Source of the DNA: Pleodorina starrii
Lineage: Eukaryota > Chlorophyta > Chlorophyceae > Chlamydomonadales > Volvocaceae
DNA: 64,000 nucleotides
Direction: 5' to 3'
Assembly: GCA_030267565.1 (NCBI GenBank)
Contig: BRXU01000077.1
Location: 53,959 to 117,958 of the forward strand
The position numbers and the translations under genes were made by a program. The notes beneath the pieces were generated by a model, which saw only the letters and a program-made list of their open reading frames with translations, searched no databases and was not told the origin of the DNA. This document shows positions 9,787-22,376 of the stretch, piece by piece; position 1 is the first letter of the stretch; every line of letters begins with the position of its first letter.

Positions 9787-12700
9787 ATGCTGTTTGCCCT
9801 CAGCAAAATGCAGCAAGCCATCTCGCGCCGCGTCGGCGTCACGGTAGGTCCAGCAGCGATCTAGTACCTGTCACAATTCTTGATGTTAGTAATTCAATTA
9901 ATTGAACTGACACAACCTGGCCGCGAATTTTCCAGCCTTGTCTTATTGATTGGCGGCACGTGATGACGGCAGGCACAACACGACTTTAAGGCCCTTTCTG
10001 CCGGGTCCCTTTGTCCAGGTGGGCGCCTCCAGCGGCCGTGTTGCCCTGCAGGTGCGATGCATGAGCCGCTTCACTGAGGTGGCGCAGGCCCCTCCGGACC
10101 CGATTCTGGGTGTGTCGGAGGCTTTCCGCGCCAGCACCAGCCCGAGCAAGCTCAACCTGGGCGTGGGCGCATACCGTGATGAGGACCTGAAGCCCGTGGT
10201 GCTGAGCGTCGTCAAGAAGGTGGGCGGACTGCCGAAAGCGGATCCCGGTGTCCGGCCGCGCACAGGCTCTCACCCGTGGAACTGCTCGGGGCGCAGTCCA
10301 TCAAAGCTGGACCCCGTCCCCACCGCTACCGCCGCACCAGTCACCCATTATGGAAGCACGCAGTATTGTATTGCCACCGTTGGAGTACACCACCTTTCGG
10401 AGATGCCCCCTGGACCTCCATAGCCGCGCGCCTGCCCCCTCTCGCTCAGATACACCCCACGCGTCGCCGCATTTTCCGGTCCATGCCCACTCCCATCGGG
10501 TATCCGGCCGTTGAGCGGTGAAGCCTCGTTTTGGGGGGCCGCCGGTCGTGTTCGGGAGCGCTCGCCCCAAAGGGTACCACATGTCTAACCCTGAGATGTT
10601 CCCCTCCTCCACACCCAGCCCAGCTTCGCAATGCCGTCCCTCCCCATCTCCGCCCTCGCGCCTCGATCTCCCCGATCTCCCAAAGGCCGAGGGCAAGATC
10701 TTTAACCGCAACGAGAACAAGGAGTACCTGTCCATTGAGGGCCTGGAGGGCTTCCGCAAGGCCACCGTGGATCTGCTGCTGGGGGCGGGCCACCCGGCGA
10801 TCAAGGAGGTGAGGGGCGGGTGATGCGTCACCCCTACCTGACGTCTGCTGCTGTGCGTTGAAAGCAATCCCAGCGTGTCTTGTCCGTCCGGGACCTCGAC
10901 GTGCGCTCCTGCCCACCGCTAAGCTCGATGCGCTGTGCTGCTGGTCCCCCTCCCCCGCCCCCGCTGTGCTTCGCCCCCCCCCTGCTGCTCGCCCCTCCTC
11001 CATCGCAGGGCCGTGTGGCCGTGATCCAGTCCCTGTCGGGCACCGGCTCTCTGCGTGTGGGCGCCGCCTTCCTGGCTCGCTTCCAGAAGGGCGCCGCCGT
11101 GTACATCTCCAACCCCACCTGGGGCAACCACCGCAACATCTTCGGGGACGAGAACGTCGAGTGGAAGTACTACCGGTGGGTGGCTGGCTGGCTGGGTGCC
11201 TGGGTGGCTGGCTGGCTGGGTGGGTGGGTGGCTGGGTGGGTGGGTGGGTGGGTGGGTGGCTGGGTGGGTGGGCTTCACGTGTGTGCTGCGGAGAGGAGAG
11301 GGAGGAGAGGAGAGGGCATTGCACTTCTCAACCCCCCCCTCCGCTTCCTCGCCGCCTCCGCCCCCTCCCCGCCTCCAGGTACTTTGACGCCGACACCGTG
11401 GGTCTGGACTTCAAGGGCATGATGGAGGACCTGAAGGCCGCCCCGCCAGGATCCGTGGTGCTGCTGCACGGTGAGGCGGGGAGGCTGGCGGGGGGTGCGG
11501 CTACCTGGAACAGCCCAACAGGAAGGCAGTGCAAACAAGCCTGAACCCAAAATCCGGCCTATACGTGGATAACCCCCTTGATTGCGGTTCCTTGCCATTC
11601 ACCCCTCCCCTCTCCTCCCCTCCCCTCCCCCGGCGCTTCACAGGCTGCGCGCACAACCCCACGGGTGTGGACCCCACCCCCGAGCAGTGGAACGCCATCG
11701 CTGATCTGTGCCAGGAGCGCAACCTGCTGCCCTTCTTTGACGTGGCCTACCAGGTGAGGGAGGGAGGGTGGACTGAGGGAGGGTGGGGGGTGAAATTCCG
11801 TTGAGGGGGATGCCGTAGAGCGCAAAGTGCGGTGACGCTGCAAGGGGACTGGGAGGGGGCTGCTTGAGGGGTAATGAAGACGGTGCCAACGAGGGGCAGG
11901 AGGGGGCAAGTGCATGGGCTGGAGGGGGTTGCTGGAAGGGAGAAGCCCAGGATGTGGGATGAGCAGAAGCCGGGTCATGTGGATTTCTGTCTCTCACCCG
12001 CACTCGGCTGCGCTCCACCGGCCTCCTCCTCCTCCTCCTCAGGGCTTCGCCACGGGCGACCTGGACAAGGACGCCTTCGCGCCGCGTCTGTTTGTGGATC
12101 GGGGCCTGGAGATCATGGTGTCGCAGAGCTACTCGAAGAACCTGGGACTGTACGGCGAGCGCGTGGGGGCGCTGTGCATGGTGCTTAAGGACAAGGAGGT
12201 GGGTGGGCGGGCGGGAGGGGGTAGATTTGAGCTGCGAGGGCGGAGATGGGGTATGTAGGGGGGCTTGGGCGACAGGCACTGCCGTCGGTCCAGAGTGGCG
12301 GCGGGTCGAGTGCTTCATTGGCAAGGGGAGGGGGACCATGGCTTGCCAACAGCACGCGCCTTGACGCCCTATCGGTGACCGCTTCATCCACCGACCCCAA
12401 GAACCCGAACACCGCCCTGACCCCGCTTCCTCGCTGCCCACCTCTTCTCTCCAGACCGCCACCCGCGTCCTGAGCCAGCTCAAGCGCCTGGCCCGCGCGC
12501 TGTACTCGAACCCGCCCACCCACGGCGCCCGCATCGCCGCCGAGGTGGTCAACGACAAGGAGCTGTTCGATGTGAGCACGGCGCGATGCAGTGCTGCGGG
12601 CGTTGGGTCTGTTGTTCCCGGGGTGGTGGCATCTGCCTGGGCGCTAGGGATATGCCGCAACCTGTGGAGCAACCGCAACAAGGGGCAGTTCGGGCACTAT

Positions 12701-13562
12701 GGGAAAGGTCGGACGGGTGGACGGCGGGCAGTGACCCGTGGGGCGGTCACATTCAGATTTTGACCCAGAACTTGGTGGCCCAAATGTATCCATATAGCCA
12801 CTTGTCAACCCAACCCAACCCAACCCAACCCAACCCAACCCAGAGAGTCCGTCTGTGTCCGGGTCTGAGAGGGCGGGTCTGAGAAGGCGAGGCTCTGATG
12901 TCTTGCCCCTGTGCTGGTCTCGTCTTCATCGTCTTTATCGTATTCCCGCCCCGCAGGAGTGGAAGGCCGAGATGCGCGGCATGGCTGGCCGCATCGAGCG
13001 AGTGCGCGGCGAGCTGCAGCGGGCGCTGGAGCGCAAGTACCCGGACAAGGACTGGTCGTTCATCACCCGGCAGATCGGCATGTTCTCATTCACCGGCCTC
13101 ACGCCCGCGCAGGTGGGGCAGGCGGGCGGCCGGGAGTCCCCACGCGACGGGGAGGAAACGGGGCTCCGGTTGGGCAGGGCAGGGTTGACTTAAGGGGGCA
13201 TGGCGGGGGGTGGGCTCTGGCCTCCACATATGGTGCGGTGTGCGGTGTGACGGTGAGGGTGAGGGGGGCATGCGGTGCCTCGCGCACCCGTTTGATTTCC
13301 GCCTTCCCCGAACTGTGCCCTCGTCGGGCCTTTCTATGTAGATTTATTTTCCACCGTCGCCCGTTGCACACCGCCTGTTGCTCGGTTGCTCCACCCGCCC
13401 TTCCCCCTCCCCTTGGTGGTATGCTGCTGGCAGGTTGACAACATGACGAACAAGCACTCGGTGTACATGACCCGCGACGGCCGCATCTCGCTGGCCGGCC
13501 TCAACTCGGCCAAGGTGGAGTACCTGGCGGACGCTATCGTCGACTCGGTGCGCAACTGCTGA
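9787..13562 (+). CDS. Aspartate aminotransferase, probably plastid-targeted
   Basis: PLP enzyme that interconverts aspartate plus 2-oxoglutarate with oxaloacetate plus glutamate. Predicted exons: 9787-9843, 10019-10219, 10686-10808, 11009-11175, 11379-11470, 11644-11753, 12043-12198, 12455-12571, 12957-13112 and 13434-13562. All introns are GT-AG and in phase (435 residues). Family landmarks in order: [19 protein letters not shown], the glycine turn [44 protein letters not shown], the PLP-lysine segment [16 protein letters not shown] (Lys about 282) and a complete C-terminus with GRISLAGLN. Exon 1 encodes [19 protein letters not shown], positive and free of acidic residues, joined to a Ser/Val/Arg-rich stretch before MSRFTEV; this resembles a transit peptide, although mitochondrial targeting is possible. 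An in-frame TAA at 9775 limits the start to ATG 9787 or ATG 9808. It is divergent from the Gln-rich gene. Confidence 0.93.
11176..11271. repeat. TGGG/TGGC minisatellite in an aminotransferase intron
   Basis: Degenerate tandem GGTGGGTGGCTGGCTGG-type units immediately after the 5' splice site of the fourth intron. Confidence 0.85.
12806..12840. repeat. (CAACC)7 microsatellite in an aminotransferase intron
   Basis: Seven consecutive CAACC pentamers in the eighth intron, between the exons ending at 12571 and starting at 12957. Confidence 0.9.
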
Positions 13563-15210
13563 GGAGCTGGAGGCGGAGGCGGGGGAGGAGCAGTGGTGGA
13601 GGACTACTGCTACTGAGAAGGAGGAGCAGGAGGCGGAGGGCGGATGCGGGGCCGTGTGTGTTCCCTGTGTTGCTGCTTGGCCTTCACGGCGGAGGAGCCA
13701 CGCGGGGGAAGGAGCTGGTGGTTTGACCGCGGGGGTTTCAAAGACCCGCGGGCTGATGGCCCGGGGATGACTCTTTCAAACTTGGTTTTACCCGCTCGGA
13801 CTGACTGCAGGCGAGGCAATCTTGCGGGTTGGTTGGCTGCCGGTGGTTCGGTTGGGTTCGGTTCGGCTGGCGTTGGACGGCGGTGCGGCCACCCACCGCG
13901 TGTACCTGCACCCCCGCGATGCAAGTCGTTTGGGGTCCTGTGGCCCTGATCTGCAGCTACATGCTTTGGGGTCGGTTCGCAGCTGCCGTCTTCACAGCAC
14001 TTTCCCGACGCGAATCAGCCCGCCGGGAAGACGCCGCCCTCCCGCCCGCCCGCCAGCCGTGTATCACAGATTTGACGACCCAATTGGTAGCGGTTTTGGG
14101 GACCACGGAGAAGTCCCAAGTCGATAGTATTATTTCCGCGGTCAGCGAGCTGCAGTTAATCAGAGGTTGGGATATTGTTGGCGGCTGTCGCCAATGGTGC
14201 AGCGGCTTACATCAGCGCGACCGTGCAGCTGCAAGTGAGCTGTGTGTCTCTGTCTGCAGCGCCGGGCAAGCCTGGGGTGGAGCTGGGGTGTAATGTTTCA
14301 TTCCCGCGTGCTTCTGTTGCCTTGCCTGGTGTTCTGTGACGAGTATTCACAAACCGTGGTCGAAGATGGCGGGGTGAGCCAACAAGTATGGAGTGGGTCG
14401 TCTAGCCTTTCCTCCACAACGGCACCTGTGTGGCGTGTTGGGCCAAGCGTGCCAGTACCAGCCATCGTTGCGTGCCGTAGACGTGGGCTTCCGCAACCTC
14501 TACACAAAGCATGCTAGGCGGCCCGGCAACCTACGATACCCGTGACTCGCCCTGTGGCCTTTCAGTGTGCCAAGCTTGCCAAGCGCGTGAGCGACTGTGA
14601 ATGGAGGACCAAGAGTGCGCGCGTCGCGGCAACCCCTCACGGTGGCGACGAAAGCCCTAAAATTCTCCAGTGCATCAAGCACATGTCGCACAACAGAGTT
14701 GGTGGATCCTTGAGCAGATGTCTTGCCGTGCTTGCACCGAAAGATGGACGACGGGCGCGACAGCCCCACGGAAATACGCGTCGACAGGGCAAGAAGAGCC
14801 TCTGGAATCCTGAATTTGCTTTCAGCTGGTATGGATCCTGGTATGGACATGTTAAAGCCAACCCTATTTTGCTGCGAGGCGCGCTCGACAGATAGCTTCG
14901 ACCTTTCCTTCGCTCAATGCCGGCGCCCCAACACACCGCACTCTCTATATGGTTCAGTAAGCGACACGCCTTATGTCTGTATTGCAGCCAACGAGGGACA
15001 AGGTGCGCGTTGACCCTCGTATCCGCGTACGATAGATCGCAGGTGGTTGGGCCACCCAGACACAAGAATCGCAACCCGCACAAACGGCAACCCAATAGTC
15101 CACAAGCTTTATTACAACTGCACAAGCAACTATCCGGTTCGCTCGTGCCCCGTTCGCGGGCGTCAGCAGCTTTTCACGCTCGTGCGGCGTATCTTCACAG
15201 AGGGGCATGA
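13563..15210. other. 3' UTR of aspartate aminotransferase and upstream region of the coiled-coil gene
   Basis: Up to about 14300 this is probably the aminotransferase 3' UTR. From there to 15210 I find no gene with coherent splice structure; it probably holds the promoter and leader of the coiled-coil gene. Confidence 0.45.
14289..14293 (+). promoter_or_regulatory. Putative polyadenylation signal of aspartate aminotransferase
   Basis: The first TGTAA pentamer after the stop, about 730 bases downstream, implying a long 3' UTR as is common in this group. Confidence 0.5.
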
Positions 15211-18200
15211 ATGGGGCGTATTTTTGGCAAGAAGAAGTCGTCAAAGTCGTCGACACCAGCTTCGCAGTCTCCTAGGGAGCAAGCTGGTGGTGGACTTGTG
15301 CCGGAGGCGACCTCGGGCGACAGTCCTTGTGCCGCAGACCCAAATTCACCCTCGTCTGTAAGTATTATTTTCCATGGGGGCTGATCCTCGTTTGGCTTTT
15401 CCAGCTTTTAGGCTTGCAACTACAGCGGAACAGCGCTGACCATCCCGTCGAGAGCGAAGACAGTGGGAATTTGGGACACCGGCTTACAAAATCGAGTCAG
15501 CTTCTTATGCCATATTCCTGAACTGCAGGATGCGGGACAAGGCGCGGCTCTCACGAAAAGCTTTTCCATGCCGTCAAAAGCCTCACCAAAGGCCAGCCGT
15601 TCTCCTTCTATGGGGCGTGAACGGACCAGCACCGACCGTGCATCGCTCACGGAGCAGCTCCAGCGACTGCGTGCGCGAATGCAAAGCGTCGTCCAAGGAG
15701 TGAGAGATGTAGCACAGGTAGGGCTTCTTCATTCTAGCACTTCGGGAAGCGATGGATACCAAACTTGCCACGCCCAACACTTCCCACCACAAATGTCGGG
15801 TTTTCCCCATGCTGTCGTTGTCGTAGTCGCGGCCTCCGCGCCCCATCGCCTTCTGTTGCAGTCGTTTTTTCTCCTTCCCGCCATGTCATTACTCCAATCG
15901 CCGTGATCCATGCGGAACACATTCCGCGCCGTGTTTAATTTTCCGCATGCTTCTTTTGCGTTCCGCACCTCTCCGCAGCTGCGATTCCTCTTGCCTGGCA
16001 CATGTTGCCGCTTCTCTCGCATTTCCCACGTACAGAGACTGCGTTTCCCCAACCCCGGCGCCTTTTGTCCGTTAAACCTTTCTTATCGGCGACCCCCTCT
16101 CCTTGTATTGCGGTAGTGACGAACGTGTCATAGAAACGAACCCTCACGGCGTCTCCCTGTTGGGGCCCCTCCCCGCGTGGCAGTCTGTGGACAGACAGCC
16201 ACCCCCTGGCCCTGATTAGACAACCCGCACCCACCTGACCCTTCCTTTCCCCGGTCCATCGCAGAGCCTGGACGAGCCACACTCGCTCATCTCCAACGTG
16301 AGAGACCAGCTCCAAACCCGCCAGGACGCCGCCGCGGCGCGGCGGAGCTCCTCCTCTGCAGCGGCATTCTTCGACGCGCCTGCACCGCGCGAGTCCACCT
16401 CGGGCGGCGGCACCGCCTTGGCTGGCGGCGCCGCGGCGTCGCCGCTGGCGCGCGTCAGCAGAGACAGCCTGGCTGGCCCCGCCGCCGCAGGCGGCTCATC
16501 TTTCCGTCGCGCCGCCACCCCTGACGCCCCTGCGGCGAAGGAAGGGGGCTCGCCGTTCGCCGTGTTGGCGGGAGGAGGCGACGGAGCCGCCAATCCGAGC
16601 ACCGCCGGCTCGGCGGCGGAGCCGGCAGGGGCCACTGACGGCGCCGCCGCCTCCGGCAACGGCCTGTCTGTGAGGGCCCGCGTGGCGGCCGTGGAGGAGC
16701 GCAGCCGATCCAGCGGCGGAATGATGGATCCGGAGATCCGGGCGTCGTCTGGAGGCCGAGTGGAGTTCCAGGACGGGCCCATCGCAGCCGCCGCCAACGG
16801 GAGCTCCCCGGATGCGTCGCCGCGTGGCTCCGCCGCGGCCGCGGCGGTGCGGCCGTTCGGCAGCGGCCGGCGGCTCGGGGGCGCGGTCACTGACGAGATC
16901 AGCAGCGGCGGCGGCGGCGAGCCGCGTCAGCCGGGCAGCTCCCGGCCAAACAGCGGCACCTGGCCGCGCGTCATCATACCCCCTGCCGTGGTCGCGCCGT
17001 CGTCGTACCCCAGTACGGTGGCGGCGGCGGCGGCCGCAGCGCCCCTGAGCGCCCGGTCGAACCCGACCAACCCCGACGAGGCGAACGGCGGCTCGCGCAA
17101 GGCGTCCACCGCCGGCGCCACTGACCCGGCGGCGGTGGCGGCGGCGGCGGCGGAACTGCTGGCGGCCGCCGACCTGGTGGCGGCGGATGTAGCGGAGGTG
17201 TTTGGCGACAACGACGACGGCCTGCTCGCCGCCATCGCGAACCCGGCGGCGGCGGCGGCGTATATGCGGGAGCACCCGGGGACGCTGAAGGAGCTGTGGA
17301 CGCTGCGGGTTCGCTCGTGGACGCAGGAGCGCGAGCTGGGGTCGATGGTGGGTCGAGGCAGGCTGTGGTTGCTGGGGTTGGGGGGTGAGGGTGTGTCGGG
17401 CTGAGGGTCAGGTTTTGACGCAGGGGCAGGTGGCGGTTCGCCGACCGCGATATCAGTGGCATACGGCAGGCGAAACCAGCCAGCGCCTGAAGCCCCCGGC
17501 GTGTGTTGGTGGTAGAAGAACGATGCCGCAGCGGTAGGACGTAGGCGACTGAGAACCCATTAGTACTTACCACCATGCATACCTGTTACCTGACCACCAC
17601 CGGAAGAGCTGCGACCGCGTCGCCGCCGCTGTTGGGTCCAACCGACACCGTTGGTCCAACCGGTGTTGGTGGTCACGCTCTCACGCATGCGTGTGCCACC
17701 CTAATATATTGTAACTGTCAGAACGGTGCGTGCCGACATTGGGTTTCGTGGCCGTCGGGTTGTTGGCCGTTGCTCTTACTGGGCTCTTCGCTTTATTTGT
17801 CGTCTGACACTCCGCACGGACCCGTGGGGCTGTCTCTGTCTGCACCTGCGCTCTGCAACCGCACGCTCCCCTCCCCTCCCCTCCCCCCTGCAGGTGAAGC
17901 AGCTGTCCTCCAAGAACGCCCAGCTGGACCAGGCGCACTGCACCCTTCAGACCAAGGAGAAGGAGCTGGGCGCCATCACGCAACGCCTCACCGGCGCACT
18001 GTACAAGCTGCAGCACCTGCAGGACGCACACAGCCAGGAGGTGGCGCACCACCAGCAGGAACACAGGGAGCTGAAGCAGCTGAGAGCAGCGTCGCAGGCG
18101 GTAGCTGTAGCTGGCAACGGCGGTGCAGCGTCGGCGGACAGAAGCGCGGCCGATGTGCCGGCGGCTGCAGGCGACCCCGCCTCCTCCAGCTCTGTCGTGC

Positions 18201-19778
18201 TGGCCAGCTCCAGCACCCCGCACACGCCGCAACGCAGCGCCGGAGCCGCCACCTCGCCAGCCGGCGCGCCGAAGGGGTCGTCGCGCTTCGCGGCCGTGAA
18301 CGCCGCGCTGCTTGCGGAGCAGGGGGTCATGGCGGCCACCGCCGGGCCTGAGGCGGCGCCGTGGCCTTCTCCGGCGGCGTTTAGCGTCGGCGGCGCGCTC
18401 GCGCCGTGCAACACGGAGGTGGAGACCGCGCCCGGGGCGGAGCCCTCCGCCTCCTCCACCTCAGCTGCCGGCTCCACCGCGCCGTCTGGTGCCGTCTCCG
18501 CGGGCGCCTCCACCGAAGCCTCCGCCGATGTCTCCCCGATGAGCTCCTCACCGGAGCAGCAGCGACCGCAGGCCTCCCTTCGCGCCGCCGACTCCATTGA
18601 CGTGTACATACCGCCGCCGCCCCCGTTGGCAGCCCCCGGCAGTTCCAGCCAAGTGAAGCAGCAGCTGGAGGGCGAGGAGGAGGCAGCGCAGGCGCCGACG
18701 CAGACGCGGGCGGCCGCTGCGCCTGCCGCGTCGGCGTCTGCGTCGTCGTACCCCTGTGCCGTTGCGTCGGCGGCGGCTGCAGCGCCCTCCCTGGCGCGGT
18801 CGCAGCCGCGGCCGGTGCGCGGCCTGTTGCGCGCGCTGCTGCTGCAGTTGGCTCCCTCCATGGTGTGTGTGGCGCTGCTGCTGCGCGACGCCGGACTCCA
18901 GAGGAGGCTGCAGCAGCTGCAGGGCGGTGTGGTGGGCGCGAGCGCCGCCGCTGTCGCGCCCGCGCCGCAGGCGCCAGAGGTGGCGTCCGAGTCGCGATCG
19001 TCGTCGCGGTCGTCGTCGCCGCGGCAGCAGCCGGCGCAGCCGCAGTCGCCACGGCCTCAGCCGCTGGCGGCGGCCACGCAGCAGCCGCAGCCGGCGCAGG
19101 AGGATGCGGCGGGGCGGATGGCGCGGCTGGGCCGCCGGGTGGGGAAGGCAGTGGCGGCGGTGGCAAAGGCGGCGGGAGTACGGACCGCGGGGATGCGCCG
19201 CGTCCGGCCGATGCAGGCGGAGGCGGTCAAGGAGGAGCCGCTGGAGGCGCCAGCCGAGGACGATCCTTTCGGCCCCGCCCGCCTCGAGTGCAAGTCCCAC
19301 TGGTGGGTTTACAGCGTCCCGTGGGTCGGTTAACGGGTGGGTGCGGCTCAGCAGGAGTGAGCCTTCACCCTTTTGGACGCGATTGCGTAACCGGAAAGCT
19401 GTCTATCTGTCTGTCGTTTCGTTACCGGCCTGCTGCTCTGTTATGGCGGTGTGCCGCACTCCGCCGCGCCGACAAGAAGGCGCCACTACGCCACGCTGTC
19501 GCGTGCGCTGCGTCCTCGGTGACGGGCTTTTGGGTGCTTAGGGGGAGGGTCGGCAAAGTGGGCTGGGTGTCTGGTTAAACGCCGGGCTGCCGTTGCACGC
19601 CTCGGGGGCCGCTGCAGCTCCCAAGCGCGGCCCTGGGCGCCCCCCTACGGCACCACCCGGTATCCCCATACGCACACACACAAACACACACACACACACA
19701 TCCAACGCCGGCCCCACTGTTGACGTCCGCAGGTGCAAGATCATCCGTCCGCCGCCCCGGCAAGCCATCTACTACTAG
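15211..19778 (+). CDS. Unrecognised coiled-coil protein with a basic N-terminus
   Basis: Predicted exons: 15211-15357, 15412-15717, 16265-17347, 17894-19302 and 19733-19778; all GT-AG and in phase (996 residues). I do not recognise the family. The N-terminus MGRIFGKKKSSKSS is basic. Residues 50-151 are mixed and Ser-rich, with a short helical piece (LTEQLQRLRARMQSVVQGV). Residues 152-490 are mostly Ala/Gly/Ser/Pro low complexity with a helical acidic patch (AADVAEVFGDNDDGLLAAIA). About 494-585 is a clear coiled coil (TLRVRSWTQERELGSM across the exon 3/4 junction, then VKQLSSKNAQLDQAH). The rest is low complexity apart from a hydrophobic stretch near 820-847 (LLRALLLQLAPSMVCVALLL), which could be a membrane segment. 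The last exon encodes only CKIIRPPPRQAIYY. Exon 1 was chosen because its frame ends exactly at a GTAAGT donor in phase with exon 2. An out-of-frame ATG lies 4 nt upstream. Confidence 0.72.
19673..19700. repeat. (CA)n microsatellite in the last intron of the coiled-coil gene
   Basis: About 28 bp of CA dinucleotides, interrupted once, 32 bases before the 3' splice site. Confidence 0.85.
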
Positions 19779-22376
19779 GCCAGGTGGACAGCAGCAGCAG
19801 CAGCAGCAGACACAGACACAGACGCAGGTGAAGACGAGAGAGAGCAGCTGTGCGCGGTCCATTGCGGACGGAGGTTCGTATCTGTGCCGCCGCACCCTAG
19901 TACTCCAGGGTCCAGGATTGGGGAAGGTGGCTGCCCCAACCTAACGACACACACCGAACCGCATTGATGGTTGGTCCCACATCTGGTGGTCGGCCGCGTG
20001 GTTGCAGCGCGTACCTCAGCTTGGGCAGCGCCAGTGCACCAGTAGTGGGAGCAGAGAACAGCGTCAGTGACACAGTCAGTTATAAATCGGTGGCGTCGCG
20101 ATAGAACTCAGCGGCGTGGGAGATCAGCAAGTGAATGGAAGTGAGGGGAAGTGCAGTCACTGCGGTGGTAAGGGGGGGGTAGGGCGCGGCATTGGGCGTG
20201 GACCCGAGGCGTTGCGAGGTGTTGGAAATGTCGCACAAGCGGTTGCTGTTGGTACGTCGTACGACATCGTTGTGCGTGGTGTGGCTGGTGGTGCAGAGCC
20301 TGGACGAATAAGTTTTAGAAGGGCAGCGGCAGCCTGATTGAGTGGCGATGCGAGGTGAGGTGAGGTGGTGAGGTGCTCGCGGAATATTGGTTTGGGCCCT
20401 CAATGAAGGCGAGCTGCTTGGTGCTAGCGTGGCTAGTCGGAGGTTCCGGCGTTGAGCGGCCGTCGCGGCCGTCTTGGGGTGAGGCGCCTCTCTCTGTCCC
20501 CTGAAGGGAGATCGCCACACACAGCCATTGCCTGATGGCGCTGCTGCGGTGAAGAGGCAGGTTTGACGGAATAAGGAAGGGGGGGGGGGTTGGGCAACCT
20601 CTCTCCTGGTGCCTCGCCCGGTATGTGTGTTCCTCTGCCTGCTTGCCCTGCCTTGTGTCGAAGTGTCCGTTTCACGAGTTGACTACCAAAGAGGACACAC
20701 ACACGGAGAAGGGCGTGGTGGGCTGGCTGTCCGCGGATTCGCGCCTCGCTTTGCTCCGCCCTATCCTCTCGCCAATTTTGCAGTTTTGGGTCTTCCGTAC
20801 TGATCTGGCGGTACGGAAACGTGCGATTGACGGACATTAGCGATTGTCAGCGGAAAAGCACGGCGCACCTGGGTGGTGGTGGTGGTGGTGTTTCGCTAAG
20901 GAGTTTTAGAAAAGCGAGGAGAAGCTGTTAGTTGGGTGTATTTAGGGTGTGTGTGCGGGGCTACGCTCGGTGCATGCACGTATGCGGGTGGTGCCGCAAG
21001 GCTGCTGCCTGAACCGATAACACGCCGAATGACGGTGCGCTTTGCGCGTAGTATCGTACGGCATATGACGTCATAATGATCCGACCCCGTGAGGTGGTCG
21101 GGCAACTGCGGCTCGACCGATGTGGGAGGATGGCGTTAGGCCGTCGAAGCGAGCAAGAAGGGATGGACGGATGAAAGGATGGATGGATGGCGCTGGCGGA
21201 GAGGCTCTAACCGAAAGCATTTGGCTGGGAAGCACGTCCCTGGACCTCCCCTCTCCGGGGGAAGATAGGCGGGTTCTCGGGAGGAAGGTGTGGCTGATGT
21301 CGAAGCCCAAGGAAGGTGTCGAAGAAGATTTGTTTATGAAGAGGAGAACGGATCGACCATATCACTGAGGATCTAGTGTCGTACACATGTACGAACGTGC
21401 AGATGAGACAGCTGTTGTGTTGTCCCAGCGGTTGCGGTTGGTAAGGTGGGCTGCAGTGGATTCTTGTGTCGGCGTCCGTAGACATTGCTATCTAGATGAC
21501 GTCATCCGGTTCCCCAGGGTTCCTGTGTCGGGTAGATGGCATTAGTGGGTATTTTCGAGTCGATCGGCACGGGTGTAGAGTACCGTACTTGTAATGCCGG
21601 AATGTGAACCGAAGCCGATCTGCCGCGGCTGTGAGGTCGGGAGAGCTGTGTCTGGGACACTTTTTAAGACTCCTGTGGGGACCATGCCTTACATGCGGGA
21701 ACGCAAGGATGAGAACATATTCACACCAAGGGTCGGGGTTTCAATAACCCTTACATTACGCCCCTTTACCCCCCTCGCTTGACCCCGCCAGCCGACCACT
21801 TTTAGGTGAGGCAGCCGACCACCTGCCCCACAACCGAAGAACATTGCGCCATGGGGGCCATTCCATTCCCGGGACTCAGCCGTCAGCCTCCCGATGTCGC
21901 CCACATAGCCCTGCCCCCGTAACAGGCTAACAACCTCTACAGCCGCCACGCATCGACTTCGCTGCGATGGTCTCTCCTCACAATTATGGAAACACCCGGC
22001 GCAACCTCCACCCACAAAAACAACTCACGCCAATACACCTCAACACACCGCCTCACACACATTAGTCTGGTCTGGTCTGGGTGCGCTTTTTTCATTGACG
22101 ACCAGCGGTCACCGCCTCCGCCGCAGTGCACCAAGGGCCCGATGGCTCTACCCTTCCGGGAGTCTGCAGCCCCCACTGCAACTACACCAACCGACACACA
22201 GCCGCATGCACTTTATCCCACAGACTGACAACGACGACAGCTACAAAAAAACAGAAGACAGGTACTCCAAACCTTCATGACTTCTCCATCCAAGAGATCG
22301 TGTTTCGCTTGTTTCCCCAGCTCTTGCCCCTCCTCGCTCTTCCTCTTCCTCCTCCTGCTCTGCCGCCGCCGCCGCC
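19779..22376. other. Intergenic: convergent 3' regions without a recognisable gene
   Basis: 2.6 kb between the stop of the coiled-coil gene (+) and the stop of the acyltransferase gene (-). The frames here are short, with no coherent splicing or domain. Contents: a poly-G run near 20580, a GGT run near 20874-20892, GGATG repeats near 21170-21195, two TGACGTCA palindromes (21066-21073 and 21497-21504), and TGTAA pentamers on the minus strand at 21755-21751 and 21693-21689 that could serve the acyltransferase gene. Confidence 0.5.
21751..21755 (-). promoter_or_regulatory. Possible polyadenylation signal of the wax-synthase-like gene
   Basis: TTACA on the plus strand reads TGTAA on the minus strand, about 620 bases after the stop at 22377. 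A second candidate is at 21693-21689. Confidence 0.3.

Noticed and set aside
10061..10063. ATG at MSRFTEV as the aminotransferase start
   Set aside because: An upstream exon (9787-9843) with a GTAGGT donor joins in phase and supplies a targeting-type N-terminus. A start at 10061 would give a shorter, cytosolic-like form and cannot be fully excluded.
20080..20840. Minus-strand frames in the 20-21 kb spacer
   Set aside because: Short Ser/Thr/Arg/Pro-rich frames without splice partners, domains or plausible starts.
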